Below, piece by piece: positions 1-7,610 of a DNA stretch of 54,784 nt (position 1 is the stretch's first letter; each line of letters opens with the position of its first letter). This DNA comes from a virus. The stretch spans positions 1 through 54,784 of IMG/VR virus record IMGVR_UViG_3300028384_000897. The stretch is one strand, 5' to 3'. Below the pieces are notes generated by a model. The model was not told the DNA's origin, ran no database searches, and saw only the letters and a list, made by a program, of their open reading frames with translations. The position numbers were made by a program, and so were the translations under genes.

Positions 1-783
1 GCTTTCTTCAGTGCTTTCATCCTCAGAGTTTTCAGTTTCTGAACTTTCAGAGCTTTCTTCGCTTTCGTTGCTTGAATCAGACCCTTCTTCTCCTGACGAA
101 TTATCATCGCCGCTATCTCCATCCCCAGAAGAGTTATCTGAATCTGAAGAACCACTGTCATTATCCGAGCCAGAAGACCCACTCTGATCGTCACCCCCTC
201 CTGAGTCGCTACCGCCAGAAGAGTCTCCTCCTCCACTGTTTCCGGAATCGCTTCCTCCTGAGTTATCGTTACCAGAAGATCCTGAAGACCCTCCTGAGCT
301 ATCTCCGCCCCCAGAGCTTGAGCTTCCTGAGGAGTTACTTCCTGAGTTAGATGAGCTTCCTCCTGTATTTGTTGATCCTGTGTTTCCATTTGTATTTGTA
401 TTAGTTGAACCTGTGTTAGTACTACCAGTATTATTCGTAGCATTAGATGTAGCATTATTAGCTGCATTAGTTGCGTTTGAAGTTGCGTTGTTAGTAGTTT
501 GTTGAGTAGTAGTTGTATTAGCTTGTCCTGTGGAGCATGGAGACAATGCTTGCCACCATTGGTACGTTTCCTCTAACCAAGCCTGTAAGGTACCGTTTGT
601 AAATTCTGCTGCCGTAAATACTCTAGATTTGTTATAAAAAGCAACAACAGTAGATCCGTTTATATCTACTGAAAATACTTTTACTTCTCCAGTACATCTA
701 TCTGTATAGGTCTGAACAAGGGCCTGTGAATGGCCCTTGAACATCCCCATCGCAGCAATTACTAAGAACAGTAACCATCTCAT
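1..783 (-). CDS. Secreted low-complexity protein, 3' end cut by window edge
   Basis: An open frame runs from ATG at 783 to base 1 (261 codons) without a stop, so the C-terminus lies outside the window. Residues 1-20 look like a Sec signal peptide (MRWLLFLVIAAMG, then GHSQA). Residues 20-95 are an ordinary small domain containing Cys, Trp and aromatic residues. The rest is low complexity: first Asn/Thr/Ala-rich, then Gly/Ser, then Ser/Asp/Glu and increasingly acidic. It starts 5 bp downstream of the CsgG-like gene and is probably co-transcribed with it, so it is a candidate substrate or surface partner of that pore (inference). No family is recognised. Confidence 0.75.
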   Translation of the reverse strand, partial: MRWLLFLVIAAMGMFKGHSQALVQTYTDRCTGEVKVFSVDINGSTVVAFYNKSRVFTAAEFTNGTLQAWLEETYQWWQALSPCSTGQANTTTTQQTTNNATSNATNAANNATSNATNNTGSTNTGSTNTNTNGNTGSTNTGGSSSNSGSNSSGSSSSGGGDSSGGSSGSSGNDNSGGSDSGNSGGGDSSGGSDSGGGDDQSGSSGSDNDSGSSDSDNSSGDGDSGDDNSSGEEGSDSSNESEESSESSETENSEDESTEES

Positions 784-788
784 AACAC

Positions 789-1532
789 TTAGTGATCAAA
801 TATTTTCTTGCGTATCATTCTCTTTACGATCTTAGCAACTGCTGTCTCTAAAGCTTTACGTGTTGAGATACCAATCGATGATTGATTAAATTGAACTTCA
901 TCAAGATTTTGATCATTAAGTAATGTTACTTCCCTAGTAGTTTTTGCGAGTCCTAAACCTGAACCGGTCATATATAGTCCAGTTTGTGCGTCGACCATTT
1001 TAACTTGAAGTCCAAGTCTGGTCACAAGAGTATTCTTTACTCCGTCTTTTAAATTAATAGTTTCATCTTCTGATATAGAAAAATCATATATTTCAACATA
1101 AGCGAAATACCGAGCAAGAGTAATTTTTCCTCTAATCTCTATTTCATTAGCTGTAAATCCTTTTTGAGAAGCTTTAAACTGTACAACCATACGGTCTTTA
1201 ATCTCCTCTTTAGTTTCTACAAACTCAAATCTAAAAGTTTCATCTAAAAATGCTACAGTAATATTCGTTAGACCTAAGCCTACACGATAATCCCCAAGTT
1301 CTGGGTACTGTGCTAAAATGTCATCTGTTAAACCTACGTTTAGAAGAGCTACTGGTACTGGATCACCGAAGTATTCTGGAATTGAATATAGCGAGGCCTG
1401 TCTTTCAAATTCCGCTTGATAATCCTCAGTAGTGGTCTTTCCAACGACTTGTCCGTTAATAAATCCTATATTAAATAATAATATAAGAAATATTCTAATT
1501 GCCAAGAGTATCGAAGACCCCGAACGTAGCAT
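789..1532 (-). CDS. CsgG-like curli export pore protein
   Basis: This 247-residue protein has an N-terminal hydrophobic signal (about residues 8-28, ending near NGQ). Its C-terminal half resembles the CsgG family: RLGLQVKMVDAQTG followed by an alternating strand, and an SSIGISTRKALETAV helix near the end. In E. coli, CsgG is the outer-membrane nonamer that exports curli subunits. The usual lipobox Cys is absent, so anchoring may differ. The start overlaps the upstream small membrane gene by 38 bp; a start slightly further downstream is possible. It sits in a cluster of secreted and membrane proteins, which supports an export role. The family assignment is from pattern only. Confidence 0.6.
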   Translation of the reverse strand: MLRSGSSILLAIRIFLILLFNIGFINGQVVGKTTTEDYQAEFERQASLYSIPEYFGDPVPVALLNVGLTDDILAQYPELGDYRVGLGLTNITVAFLDETFRFEFVETKEEIKDRMVVQFKASQKGFTANEIEIRGKITLARYFAYVEIYDFSISEDETINLKDGVKNTLVTRLGLQVKMVDAQTGLYMTGSGLGLAKTTREVTLLNDQNLDEVQFNQSSIGISTRKALETAVAKIVKRMIRKKIFDH

Positions 1533-1722
1533 TGTCTAAGTCAGCTTGTCCTGTAAGTAATCCTATTACAAGAGTAAACCACCCGACAATAAAAAGTGTA
1601 AATAAGCCAGCTACCCAAGCTAGCAAAAAAGCTTGCCAAATTTTTAGTGCTAAAGTTGGCTGCTTGAAAATATCTTCATATATTTCAATGAAAGGGTTTG
1701 CGAAAAAGTTAATTACATTCAT
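1495..1722 (-). CDS. Small two-helix membrane protein
   Basis: I take the ATG at 1722 (MNVINFFANPF, 75 aa), not the longer frame from 1785, because the extension is basic and overlaps the upstream gene. Two hydrophobic stretches (about residues 22-60) predict membrane insertion. The 3' end overlaps the start of the CsgG-like gene, suggesting coupled translation. No family is recognised; the location points to the export module. Confidence 0.55.
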   Translation of the reverse strand: MNVINFFANPFIEIYEDIFKQPTLALKIWQAFLLAWVAGLFTLFIVGWFTLVIGLLTGQADLDNATFGVFDTLGN

Positions 1723-1738
1723 AGTTTTTAATTTAAGG

Positions 1739-1996
1739 TTACCAATCAAATTCTTTCTTCTTAGGAGGTTCCGGTTTTGCGACAACTGGGACCTCTTTTT
1801 TTTGTAGAACTACAATAGTATCTTTGCTGCTTTCTTTTATTGGTTCAGATACTACCTCTTGTTTTACTTCGTCATCACTGTCGAAGATTTTTTCCATATT
1901 AGCAATAAAAAGTCCACCTGCAGTTGTTATAGCTAAGGTTACGACTCCTATTATTGCTTTTTTAATTTCTCCAAATGAGTTTTCTTTATCTGCCAT
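1739..1996 (-). CDS. Single-pass membrane protein with charged, Pro/Lys-rich tail
   Basis: This 85-residue protein has a short charged N-terminus, one hydrophobic helix (about residues 13-33), then an acidic and Lys/Pro-rich tail ending PEPPKKKEFDW. It lies 1 bp downstream of the lipoprotein gene stop, in the same transcription unit. The topology suggests an inner-membrane anchor with a soluble tail. The function is unknown. Confidence 0.6.
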   Translation of the reverse strand: MADKENSFGEIKKAIIGVVTLAITTAGGLFIANMEKIFDSDDEVKQEVVSEPIKESSKDTIVVLQKKEVPVVAKPEPPKKKEFDW

Positions 1997-1997
1997 A

Positions 1998-2372
1998 CTA
2001 ATCTATCATTGTAAAGGATTCAATACCTAATACATTATTAAATTGATCAACAATATGTACTTGGTATGAACTCTTATCAAGTGCTGTAGTATAAATGTTA
2101 AGTAAGTTATCTCCTGCTGAAGCAAATACCTTATCTTGTGATACTACTTTACCTGCTATATTAATAATTTTTATTCTGTAGTTTCCTTCGACGTCAAATT
2201 TAGCATTAATTGCAACTTTATTAGTTACAATAGCGCTTTCTAATTTAAGTCCGATAGGATCTACTATTTGTAGAGCTTCAGGAACTTCTTCTATGTAGTT
2301 AAAGTCTTCAAATTCGTCTTTAGTACATCCTAGTACTACAAATAAGGATAAGAGTGTTAATAGTTTTTTCAT
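1998..2372 (-). CDS. Lipoprotein with C-terminal beta domain resembling a T9SS sorting domain
   Basis: The start MKKLLTLLSLFVVLGC is a clear lipoprotein signal; the lipidated Cys is residue 16. After an acidic linker the last 65 residues (from GNYRIKIINIAGKVV to the end) form a small beta-sandwich pattern similar to type A sorting domains of the Bacteroidota type IX system. That likeness is by eye. The gene belongs to the export module and follows the cohesin/dockerin-like gene by 6 bp. A lipid anchor and a sorting-type domain on one protein would be unusual, so the C-terminus may simply be a generic Ig-like fold. Confidence 0.65.
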   Translation of the reverse strand: MKKLLTLLSLFVVLGCTKDEFEDFNYIEEVPEALQIVDPIGLKLESAIVTNKVAINAKFDVEGNYRIKIINIAGKVVSQDKVFASAGDNLLNIYTTALDKSSYQVHIVDQFNNVLGIESFTMID

Positions 2373-2378
2373 TTTATA

Positions 2379-4067
2379 TTAGTATTGGAATTTAACTTTA
2401 GTTCCGTCTGCTTTAACTCCTTCAATAATTTTAAAGCTTATCAGTCCTGCTGTGTTTGTTATGTTTTCATTTGCTGTAAAAATTAATCTATATGGTCTAC
2501 CTGTTTTAACTGATACATCTCCATTATAGTCTAAAGATCCAAAAGAGGCTACATTAGCTTTAACAGTACCGAAGTTAGTCATAGTGTTACCTGTATCATA
2601 AACAATATCATCTAATGTTAGTATGTTATTATCAAATACAATTTTAAATTGAGATCCTGCTAATCCTTCTGTATCTAGGTTTACATCTACATATACTTTA
2701 CCATCCTCTAATGTTGAAGCAATATCTATAGTTTCTGTTACTACTTCTCTGTTAGCAATTATCGAATAAGCTTGTGCATTTCTAGCAGATGTAGATTGAG
2801 CATTTGAATTATTAAAGGTAGGTACTGTTGAATGAGAAAAATCTAAATCTCCTCTTAACCCATGACCAATAGTAAAAGACTTATCATCATCTGTTGCAAT
2901 AAAAGTACGAGCACCCATAAACTCAGATATATCTCCATAAGTATCCATCAATGATGAAAAGTTAAATGCTCCGTTGTCCTTAGAGGTTACATTAGCACTT
3001 GTTGTCACTCCATTTACATGAGCTAATAATTCATAAGAATCATCAAAATTTACTTGACCATCGTTAGTTACTTCTCCTAATATAGCTTGTACTTCATGCT
3101 CCCAATTAGCTGATCCTCCACCAGGTCCGTCTGTAGAGCCTAGAGAGAATTGAAATGCTTTAAAGACATCTGTTACTGTTACTACATCATCTAACCAAGC
3201 TGGGTTACCAGATACGTAAGTATGAACCCATACTTCTTCGTTCAATGTTAAAGTAGCAAGAGAAGTAGTACCGTTAGCGTTAAATGTACCTGTAGTAAAA
3301 GGAGTTTCACCACTCTTAGGTTCTAAACCGTCACTAACACCGTCTCCATCGTAATCAACTTCTTCTAACTGGTTAGCTGTATAGATAGCATATTCGTAAT
3401 CTGATTTATAGTCTGTAGGAATATTCAAGTTTAATGTTACATCTCCTGCTCCAACTCCTCCTGGATCTAAGCCACTGATTTGATGATTATTTGAAGTAAG
3501 TTGGTGTACTGTTCCATCTCTATTGTCTTCGAATTGAGCCCAGTTAATTTGAAAAGCACCAGTATAGTTTTGATAGGGAGTACCTTGTCTATCTAAGATC
3601 TTAAATTTCATATGTACTACTGCATCATATAAGTTAATATCTTCTGATGCTTGAGTAGTAAACCTGGCAACTGAGAAATCATTATCTGAAGGGTATGAAT
3701 TTGAACCAACGGCGGCAGCTCCTCCGTTCCACCATAAAAACTGTCTGTATAAATTAGATGAACTATAGTCAAAATCTTGGCCAAACTTATAACCAGTCCA
3801 ATCTGTGTACGCTGCTTGTTCACCGGTTAATTTATTTAACGGGTCTATAGTATGGCTAACATACTCCAGTAATTTATTATTCCATTGAACGTCAAAACGT
3901 AAAAATGTACCTGGCATAGTCGATTGACCTGAGGGAGGAAACAATTCAAATTTAAGTTCAATTTCATCTCCTACGTTACCATCAGCACCGTAGTTCATAC
4001 CAACGTTAAACTGTTGCCCGAAAGCTACCATTGGTAATGTTAATAGTAAAAATAATAGTTTTTTCAT
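2379..4067 (-). CDS. Large secreted protein with cohesin-like and dockerin-like segments
   Basis: This is a 562-residue secreted protein with a typical signal peptide (MKKLLFLLLTLPMVAFGQ). Residues 30-165 and about 450-562 have the alternating strand pattern of cohesin-like beta sandwiches. Residues 238-249 (DYDGDGVSDGLE) form a thrombospondin type 3-like calcium loop, and residues 331-350 (GEVTNDGQVNFDDSYELLAH) look like one dockerin repeat. Such modules make calcium-dependent protein contacts at bacterial surfaces. The ATG at 4067 overlaps the upstream stop as TAATG. In a phage this could be an exported cell-surface matrix protein or a particle decoration; a Sec signal favours export from the infected cell. 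Confidence 0.65.
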   Translation of the reverse strand: MKKLLFLLLTLPMVAFGQQFNVGMNYGADGNVGDEIELKFELFPPSGQSTMPGTFLRFDVQWNNKLLEYVSHTIDPLNKLTGEQAAYTDWTGYKFGQDFDYSSSNLYRQFLWWNGGAAAVGSNSYPSDNDFSVARFTTQASEDINLYDAVVHMKFKILDRQGTPYQNYTGAFQINWAQFEDNRDGTVHQLTSNNHQISGLDPGGVGAGDVTLNLNIPTDYKSDYEYAIYTANQLEEVDYDGDGVSDGLEPKSGETPFTTGTFNANGTTSLATLTLNEEVWVHTYVSGNPAWLDDVVTVTDVFKAFQFSLGSTDGPGGGSANWEHEVQAILGEVTNDGQVNFDDSYELLAHVNGVTTSANVTSKDNGAFNFSSLMDTYGDISEFMGARTFIATDDDKSFTIGHGLRGDLDFSHSTVPTFNNSNAQSTSARNAQAYSIIANREVVTETIDIASTLEDGKVYVDVNLDTEGLAGSQFKIVFDNNILTLDDIVYDTGNTMTNFGTVKANVASFGSLDYNGDVSVKTGRPYRLIFTANENITNTAGLISFKIIEGVKADGTKVKFQY

Positions 4068-4534
4068 TATAATTTTAATTTACGTATCAAATCTTCACAG
4101 AGTTTTTTAATTGCTGTCGAGACGTTTGCCTGTGAGAATACCCCGCCTTGATCTATAATTAACGTAGCTGTTGTTACAGATTTAGCTGTTCCTTTAGCTA
4201 CTGCTTTTCTTTTCTTTTTGCCATTAGTATAAACGCCTCTAGCGATTATCTGATAGACATCAATATTTTTTGCAAAAGCTGCCAGTTGAACGTTATTTTT
4301 TTTAACGTCAAAATATAGCAGTTCTACTTCCAGTAAATTATTTGAGTTTGGATTAAGATCATAGCCGAAGTCTTGTACAACTTCTTCTAGTACATTCTTT
4401 ACACCGAATGCTAGGTCACGGTTACCTGCGAGTTCACCGATGACGATACTGTTCTTAACGTCTACTATTTGTAGTTCTTGACCAATTGCTAAGAAACCAA
4501 ATAGAAAACTTAGTAAAAATAATAATATTCTCAT
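4067..4534 (-). CDS. Exported protein of the CsgG-like module, unknown family
   Basis: I choose the ATG at 4534 (MRILLFLLSFLFGFLAIGQ, a good signal peptide) over the ATG at 4561, which adds a polar extension. The mature part of about 135 residues contains an alternating beta pattern and ends in a basic amphipathic helix (STAIKKLCEDLIRKLKL). It is not recognisably CsgE or CsgF. It is the first gene after the terminator at 4673-4700 and the late-type motif at 4654-4661, so it probably opens the export operon. Confidence 0.6.
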   Translation of the reverse strand: MRILLFLLSFLFGFLAIGQELQIVDVKNSIVIGELAGNRDLAFGVKNVLEEVVQDFGYDLNPNSNNLLEVELLYFDVKKNNVQLAAFAKNIDVYQIIARGVYTNGKKKRKAVAKGTAKSVTTATLIIDQGGVFSQANVSTAIKKLCEDLIRKLKL

Positions 4535-4653
4535 ATAATTACTGCTTTGCGACTGCAACAATTATAAAACGTTTGTAGAAAAACGATTGTAGAAAAACGG
4601 TTAGATAGGTTAGTCGACTTTTTGGTTACCTTTGTCGAATAATCCTGTACATT

Positions 4654-4661
4654 TATAAATA
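4654..4661 (-). promoter_or_regulatory. Late-type promoter motif upstream of export operon
   Basis: The coding strand reads TATTTATA, immediately after the terminator at 4673-4700 and upstream of the export operon. It matches the motif found before many structural genes in this window. A promoter role is inferred. Confidence 0.45.
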
Positions 4662-4672
4662 TACATATAAAA

Positions 4673-4700
4673 GGAAAAGGGCACTAAAAAGTGCCCCTTT
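4673..4700 (-). terminator. Rho-independent terminator
   Basis: In transcript orientation, GGGCACT and AGTGCCC form a 7-bp stem with a short T-rich loop, followed by TTTTCCTTTT. It lies downstream of the zinc-ribbon gene and just before the promoter motif of the export operon. Confidence 0.8.
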
Positions 4701-4735
4701 AATCATAAATTTCTTCCTGTAAACCGGAGTATTTT

Positions 4736-4957
4736 CTACTCCAATTTTTTTCCCTGCTTTGGTTGGAAGATTTCGTTAACGTGTCCACATTTGTCACATG
4801 AGAAGACTGGGACGGGGATAAACGATGGCTCTCTTTGTCCTGTAAGGAAGCCTGATACTTGCCTGATAACGAGTGTTTGTCTGAAATACGGTGAACTACA
4901 CTCCTCACATACAACCGGAGTTGTCTTATCAAAGTCAACATTTAGGTTTTGCTGCAT
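4736..4957 (-). CDS. Small zinc-ribbon protein
   Basis: This 73-residue protein has two CxxC pairs (CEEC near residue 17 and CDKC near residue 54), typical of a zinc ribbon. Similar small proteins with PVPVFxCxKC are, from memory, common in T4-like marine phages; their function is unknown. An overlapping frame at 4699-4941 has shadow-like composition and was not accepted. A terminator follows directly. Confidence 0.7.
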   Translation of the reverse strand: MQQNLNVDFDKTTPVVCEECSSPYFRQTLVIRQVSGFLTGQREPSFIPVPVFSCDKCGHVNEIFQPKQGKKLE

Positions 4958-4958
4958 A

Positions 4959-5321
4959 TTACTGGTTATAAAGCCCGTAAGCTTTATTAACGAGATTAGA
5001 TTTTCTAAGAGCAGGGTCTAAATCTTCGCCAAAATCAGCTTTTACAGAATCAATTAGTTGTTGCTTTGTAAGAGCGTTCAGATTAGATTTAGTTGGTTTA
5101 CCTTTTACAGCTGATACAACATCACCTAATTCTGCTTTAACCGCTTTAGCTCTTTTCTTAACTTCAGCAACTACTTCTTTTGCATCTTCAACAGCATCTT
5201 CGACTTCGTCTGGAATGCCGTCTTTGTCGGTGTCTTTGGCTAGTCCGAAAAACTTCGTCCCAACCCATACTGCTCCTGCAACTGCTGCTAAGATCAGTAT
5301 AATAATAAGAATTGTTTTCAT
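4959..5321 (-). CDS. Membrane-anchored protein with calcium-loop motif
   Basis: A hydrophobic N-terminus (residues 3-24) is followed by DTDKDGIPDEVE (residues 30-41), a thrombospondin type 3-like calcium loop, then an amphipathic Ala/Val/Lys-rich helix. A C-terminal segment from about residue 84 (LTKQQLIDSVKADFG) resembles a small helix-loop-helix such as SAP or Rho-N (weak). The calcium loop type is shared with the secreted protein at 2379-4067. A late-type motif lies at 5351-5359. Confidence 0.65.
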   Translation of the reverse strand: MKTILIIILILAAVAGAVWVGTKFFGLAKDTDKDGIPDEVEDAVEDAKEVVAEVKKRAKAVKAELGDVVSAVKGKPTKSNLNALTKQQLIDSVKADFGEDLDPALRKSNLVNKAYGLYNQ

Positions 5322-5350
5322 GAAAAATTTAATTAATTAACAATTGTTTA

Positions 5351-5359
5351 AAATAAATA
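5351..5359 (-). promoter_or_regulatory. Late-type promoter motif
   Basis: The coding strand reads CTATTTATTTTAAA, about 29 bp upstream of the ATG at 5321. It is a slightly degenerate member of the recurring motif. Promoter role inferred. Confidence 0.4.
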
Positions 5360-5365
5360 GAAGGG

Positions 5366-5884
5366 TTAAGCTATTTTAGATAAAGGTTTCCAATACGTTC
5401 CGTACTTTTCTTCCATTTCAAAATAGAAGTCAATTAGTTCGTCGGCTTTAGTCTCTACGACCTCTTCCTCGTATTGTTCCTTAGTCATCTTAAACGTGAG
5501 AAGAAACCCTTTCTTAACCTCCTCAAGTTTATTCTTTTCGTCTTTTTCGTAGTCTTCGTTAAGTCTTTTGATTCTTGCTCTATCAATAGAAGTCTGTGAA
5601 TGATACACTCCATAGTCAGGTTCACCTCCAGTAGTCATACATTCTTTGAACTTATCGTTCATTTTATGCTTAGCTAACTCTACTTCTAAGAGATAAGGAC
5701 CCATTTCGAAATCTCCATTAAGTATTTTGTCTTTGAAAAGTGCTCGTTTATCTAGAGGCTTATTCTTAAGAGTATAGCCTCTCCACCACATAAAACGATC
5801 ATATGGTTTCTTGTAATAACGTTGACTCAAAGTCTTTTCCAACTTAGGTTTAGATTGCTTAGGCGAATACGGTAAGTTTATCAT
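5366..5884 (-). CDS. Hypothetical protein, charged and helical
   Basis: This 172-residue soluble protein is rich in Lys, Glu and aromatic residues, with a basic N-terminus and a Glu-rich helical C-terminal half. There is no signal peptide and no recognised domain. A TTCGTATATT-type motif lies only a few bases upstream of its ATG, so the transcript may have a very short leader. Function unknown. Confidence 0.7.
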   Translation of the reverse strand: MINLPYSPKQSKPKLEKTLSQRYYKKPYDRFMWWRGYTLKNKPLDKRALFKDKILNGDFEMGPYLLEVELAKHKMNDKFKECMTTGGEPDYGVYHSQTSIDRARIKRLNEDYEKDEKNKLEEVKKGFLLTFKMTKEQYEEEVVETKADELIDFYFEMEEKYGTYWKPLSKIA

Positions 5885-5888
5885 ACAT

Positions 5889-5900
5889 ATAATATACGAA
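5889..5900 (-). promoter_or_regulatory. TTCGTATATT-type promoter motif
   Basis: The coding strand reads TTCGTATATTAT, five bases before the ATG at 5884. It is an exact copy of the core seen before groES, the kinase gene and others. Promoter role inferred from recurrence. Confidence 0.5.
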
Positions 5901-5930
5901 CTATATGTAAGAAAACCAACTAAAAACTAA

Positions 5931-6083
5931 TTAATGTTTGTTGGCTATAGAAGCTAAAATATAATGAGCTATATCCTTGCACTGAATTTTTTCTCCATCA
6001 GTAGCAGCAGTTTTTTGATTTCCTAGAAAGGCTTGAGAGCTCTTCTTTCTATAGATTAATTCTGGATTAAGTGGTTTATTCAT
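5931..6083 (-). CDS. Small hypothetical protein (50 aa)
   Basis: A clean 50-codon frame starts with ATG at 6083 and fills the gap between its neighbours: MNKPLNPELIYRKKSSQAFL and onward, ending SIANKH. It starts 9 bp after the stop of the large upstream gene. Its composition is normal for these genes. Function unknown. Confidence 0.55.
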   Translation of the reverse strand: MNKPLNPELIYRKKSSQAFLGNQKTAATDGEKIQCKDIAHYILASIANKH

Positions 6084-6092
6084 GATATTTTA

Positions 6093-7565
6093 TTATTTTT
6101 GATCTGGTTCTTCTCTGAACACGTTGTTATGTGCTATCATTCTAACATTACTAACTGAAGTATCAATCTTAAAGTTATCGATTGTTTCAACATCCATAGT
6201 AGAGAAACTACCTGTTGGGTTAAAAAGCATTATCGACTCACAAACTAAAGGTAAAAGTGAACCATCATCACCTGGTATATAATGATCACTATCAGTTAGT
6301 TCATCTGCATAATGGTATTTAAATTGATTAGAAGAACTTTGATAGGCTAAAACCTTGAACTTAGGACTTGTATAAATTGGATCTGATCCATTAACAGATA
6401 TACTAGTTATTATACCGCTGATGTCTTGAGTTTCAAATGAATCATCTTCAGCAAATGATGAACTATAAACCGTACCGGCTGGTAATGTTTTACCAGTATG
6501 TACCCAACTGTCTCTGTCTGTAAAGCCAGGAATATGTAAAGAACGTACTCCACTACCAGATCCTAGATCTACTATAGTAGCGGCGGTTCCGTCACTTTGG
6601 ACAACCTTCTCTGTTTCGTATAATCCATATCCTTGGAATACACCGTATTTAGGTCTAGCAGTTCCGAATTCGAAATATCTAGAAACACCGTATTGAGTAT
6701 TTTCCCATCTTGTTGGATCCTCTACTTTAGGTAAGTCTGGGTATTCAGTAATCACTCCATTCTCCATAGAAGAAGATACTACTAAAGTTAAACTCCCTGT
6801 CGGGTAGTTAAATCTAGCATATAATTTAAATGTAGCAACATCTATTGGAGTTAAATCAGCTCCGTAGGCGATTGCGTAGTGTTTAAATGATTCTGCAATT
6901 CCGTTTGCTAATGAAGCACTAGAATAAGAATACTTTAATATGTACTTGTCTTCTTTATTATCGTCAATTAAGTTCTGCCAACTATCGATTGCGTATCCTA
7001 CTTTATGGAAATGAATACCTTGTGAAGTATGTACTTTAGTTTTAGTCACAGCATCTGGTACTCTGTTTGAATTTTCACTTCCTGTTGCAGCACTTAAAGT
7101 ATCTATAATTTCAGTACTATCACTACCACTATAATAGAAAGGAACAGCTAGTGATGATGAATTATATTCGTGAAGTAAGTTTAAAGAAGGGTGCCCAAGT
7201 TTAGCATAAGTTGAGTCTACAATCGCATTTTCATCGTAAGCTAATCTCAATATAAATGCTGAACCTGTATCATCAGGTGTGTTAGGGTATATAGTATCGT
7301 AATCTACTTCATGTCGTCTAAAAGCTGTTATGCCATTAGAAGCAGCTGATGCTGATAAGTTATTTACTATATCGTGTTGAATCGAAGGTTTATATACTAC
7401 GTCTAATTCTGTAATAGAATTATCAGACATGACTGTCCAAAGTCCGGACCAGTCGAGATGAGAGTTATACTGCTCTCCTACAATAACGTCAGTGTTCATC
7501 TCAATATACTTTATTGAGTCTCCATGATCTTTGACAAAATCAAATGATAATAATGTTCCTTTCAT
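6093..7565 (-). CDS. Probable virion-associated protein
   Basis: This 490-residue soluble protein is rich in Ser, Thr, Tyr and Asp, with a beta-strand character like phage tail or neck decoration proteins. The N-terminus (LLSFDFVKDHGDSIKYIEMN) slightly resembles the end of an ATP-grasp fold (D...E.N), but the rest of that fold is not evident. A late-type motif lies 28 bp upstream of the ATG, consistent with late expression. Exact role unknown. Confidence 0.6.
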   Translation of the reverse strand: MKGTLLSFDFVKDHGDSIKYIEMNTDVIVGEQYNSHLDWSGLWTVMSDNSITELDVVYKPSIQHDIVNNLSASAASNGITAFRRHEVDYDTIYPNTPDDTGSAFILRLAYDENAIVDSTYAKLGHPSLNLLHEYNSSSLAVPFYYSGSDSTEIIDTLSAATGSENSNRVPDAVTKTKVHTSQGIHFHKVGYAIDSWQNLIDDNKEDKYILKYSYSSASLANGIAESFKHYAIAYGADLTPIDVATFKLYARFNYPTGSLTLVVSSSMENGVITEYPDLPKVEDPTRWENTQYGVSRYFEFGTARPKYGVFQGYGLYETEKVVQSDGTAATIVDLGSGSGVRSLHIPGFTDRDSWVHTGKTLPAGTVYSSSFAEDDSFETQDISGIITSISVNGSDPIYTSPKFKVLAYQSSSNQFKYHYADELTDSDHYIPGDDGSLLPLVCESIMLFNPTGSFSTMDVETIDNFKIDTSVSNVRMIAHNNVFREEPDQK

Positions 7566-7593
7566 AATAGGTTTTATATAAAATTGTCTATAT

Positions 7594-7602
7594 TAATAAA
7601 TA
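7594..7602 (-). promoter_or_regulatory. Late-type promoter motif
   Basis: The coding strand reads GATATTTATTAATATAG, with the core ending 28 bp before the ATG at 7565. It is nearly identical to the copy at 9136-9144, including the flanking AATATAG. Confidence 0.55.
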
Positions 7603-7610
7603 TCGACTAT

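Noticed and set aside
72-350. Plus-strand open frame of 92 codons
   Set aside because: It is the reverse of the Ser/Gly/Asp-rich part of the minus-strand secreted protein and has an artificial Leu/Ser/Tyr composition.
4699-4941. Alternative minus-strand frame over the zinc-ribbon gene
   Set aside because: It runs into the terminator stem and has a random composition, whereas the overlapping frame has two CxxC pairs.
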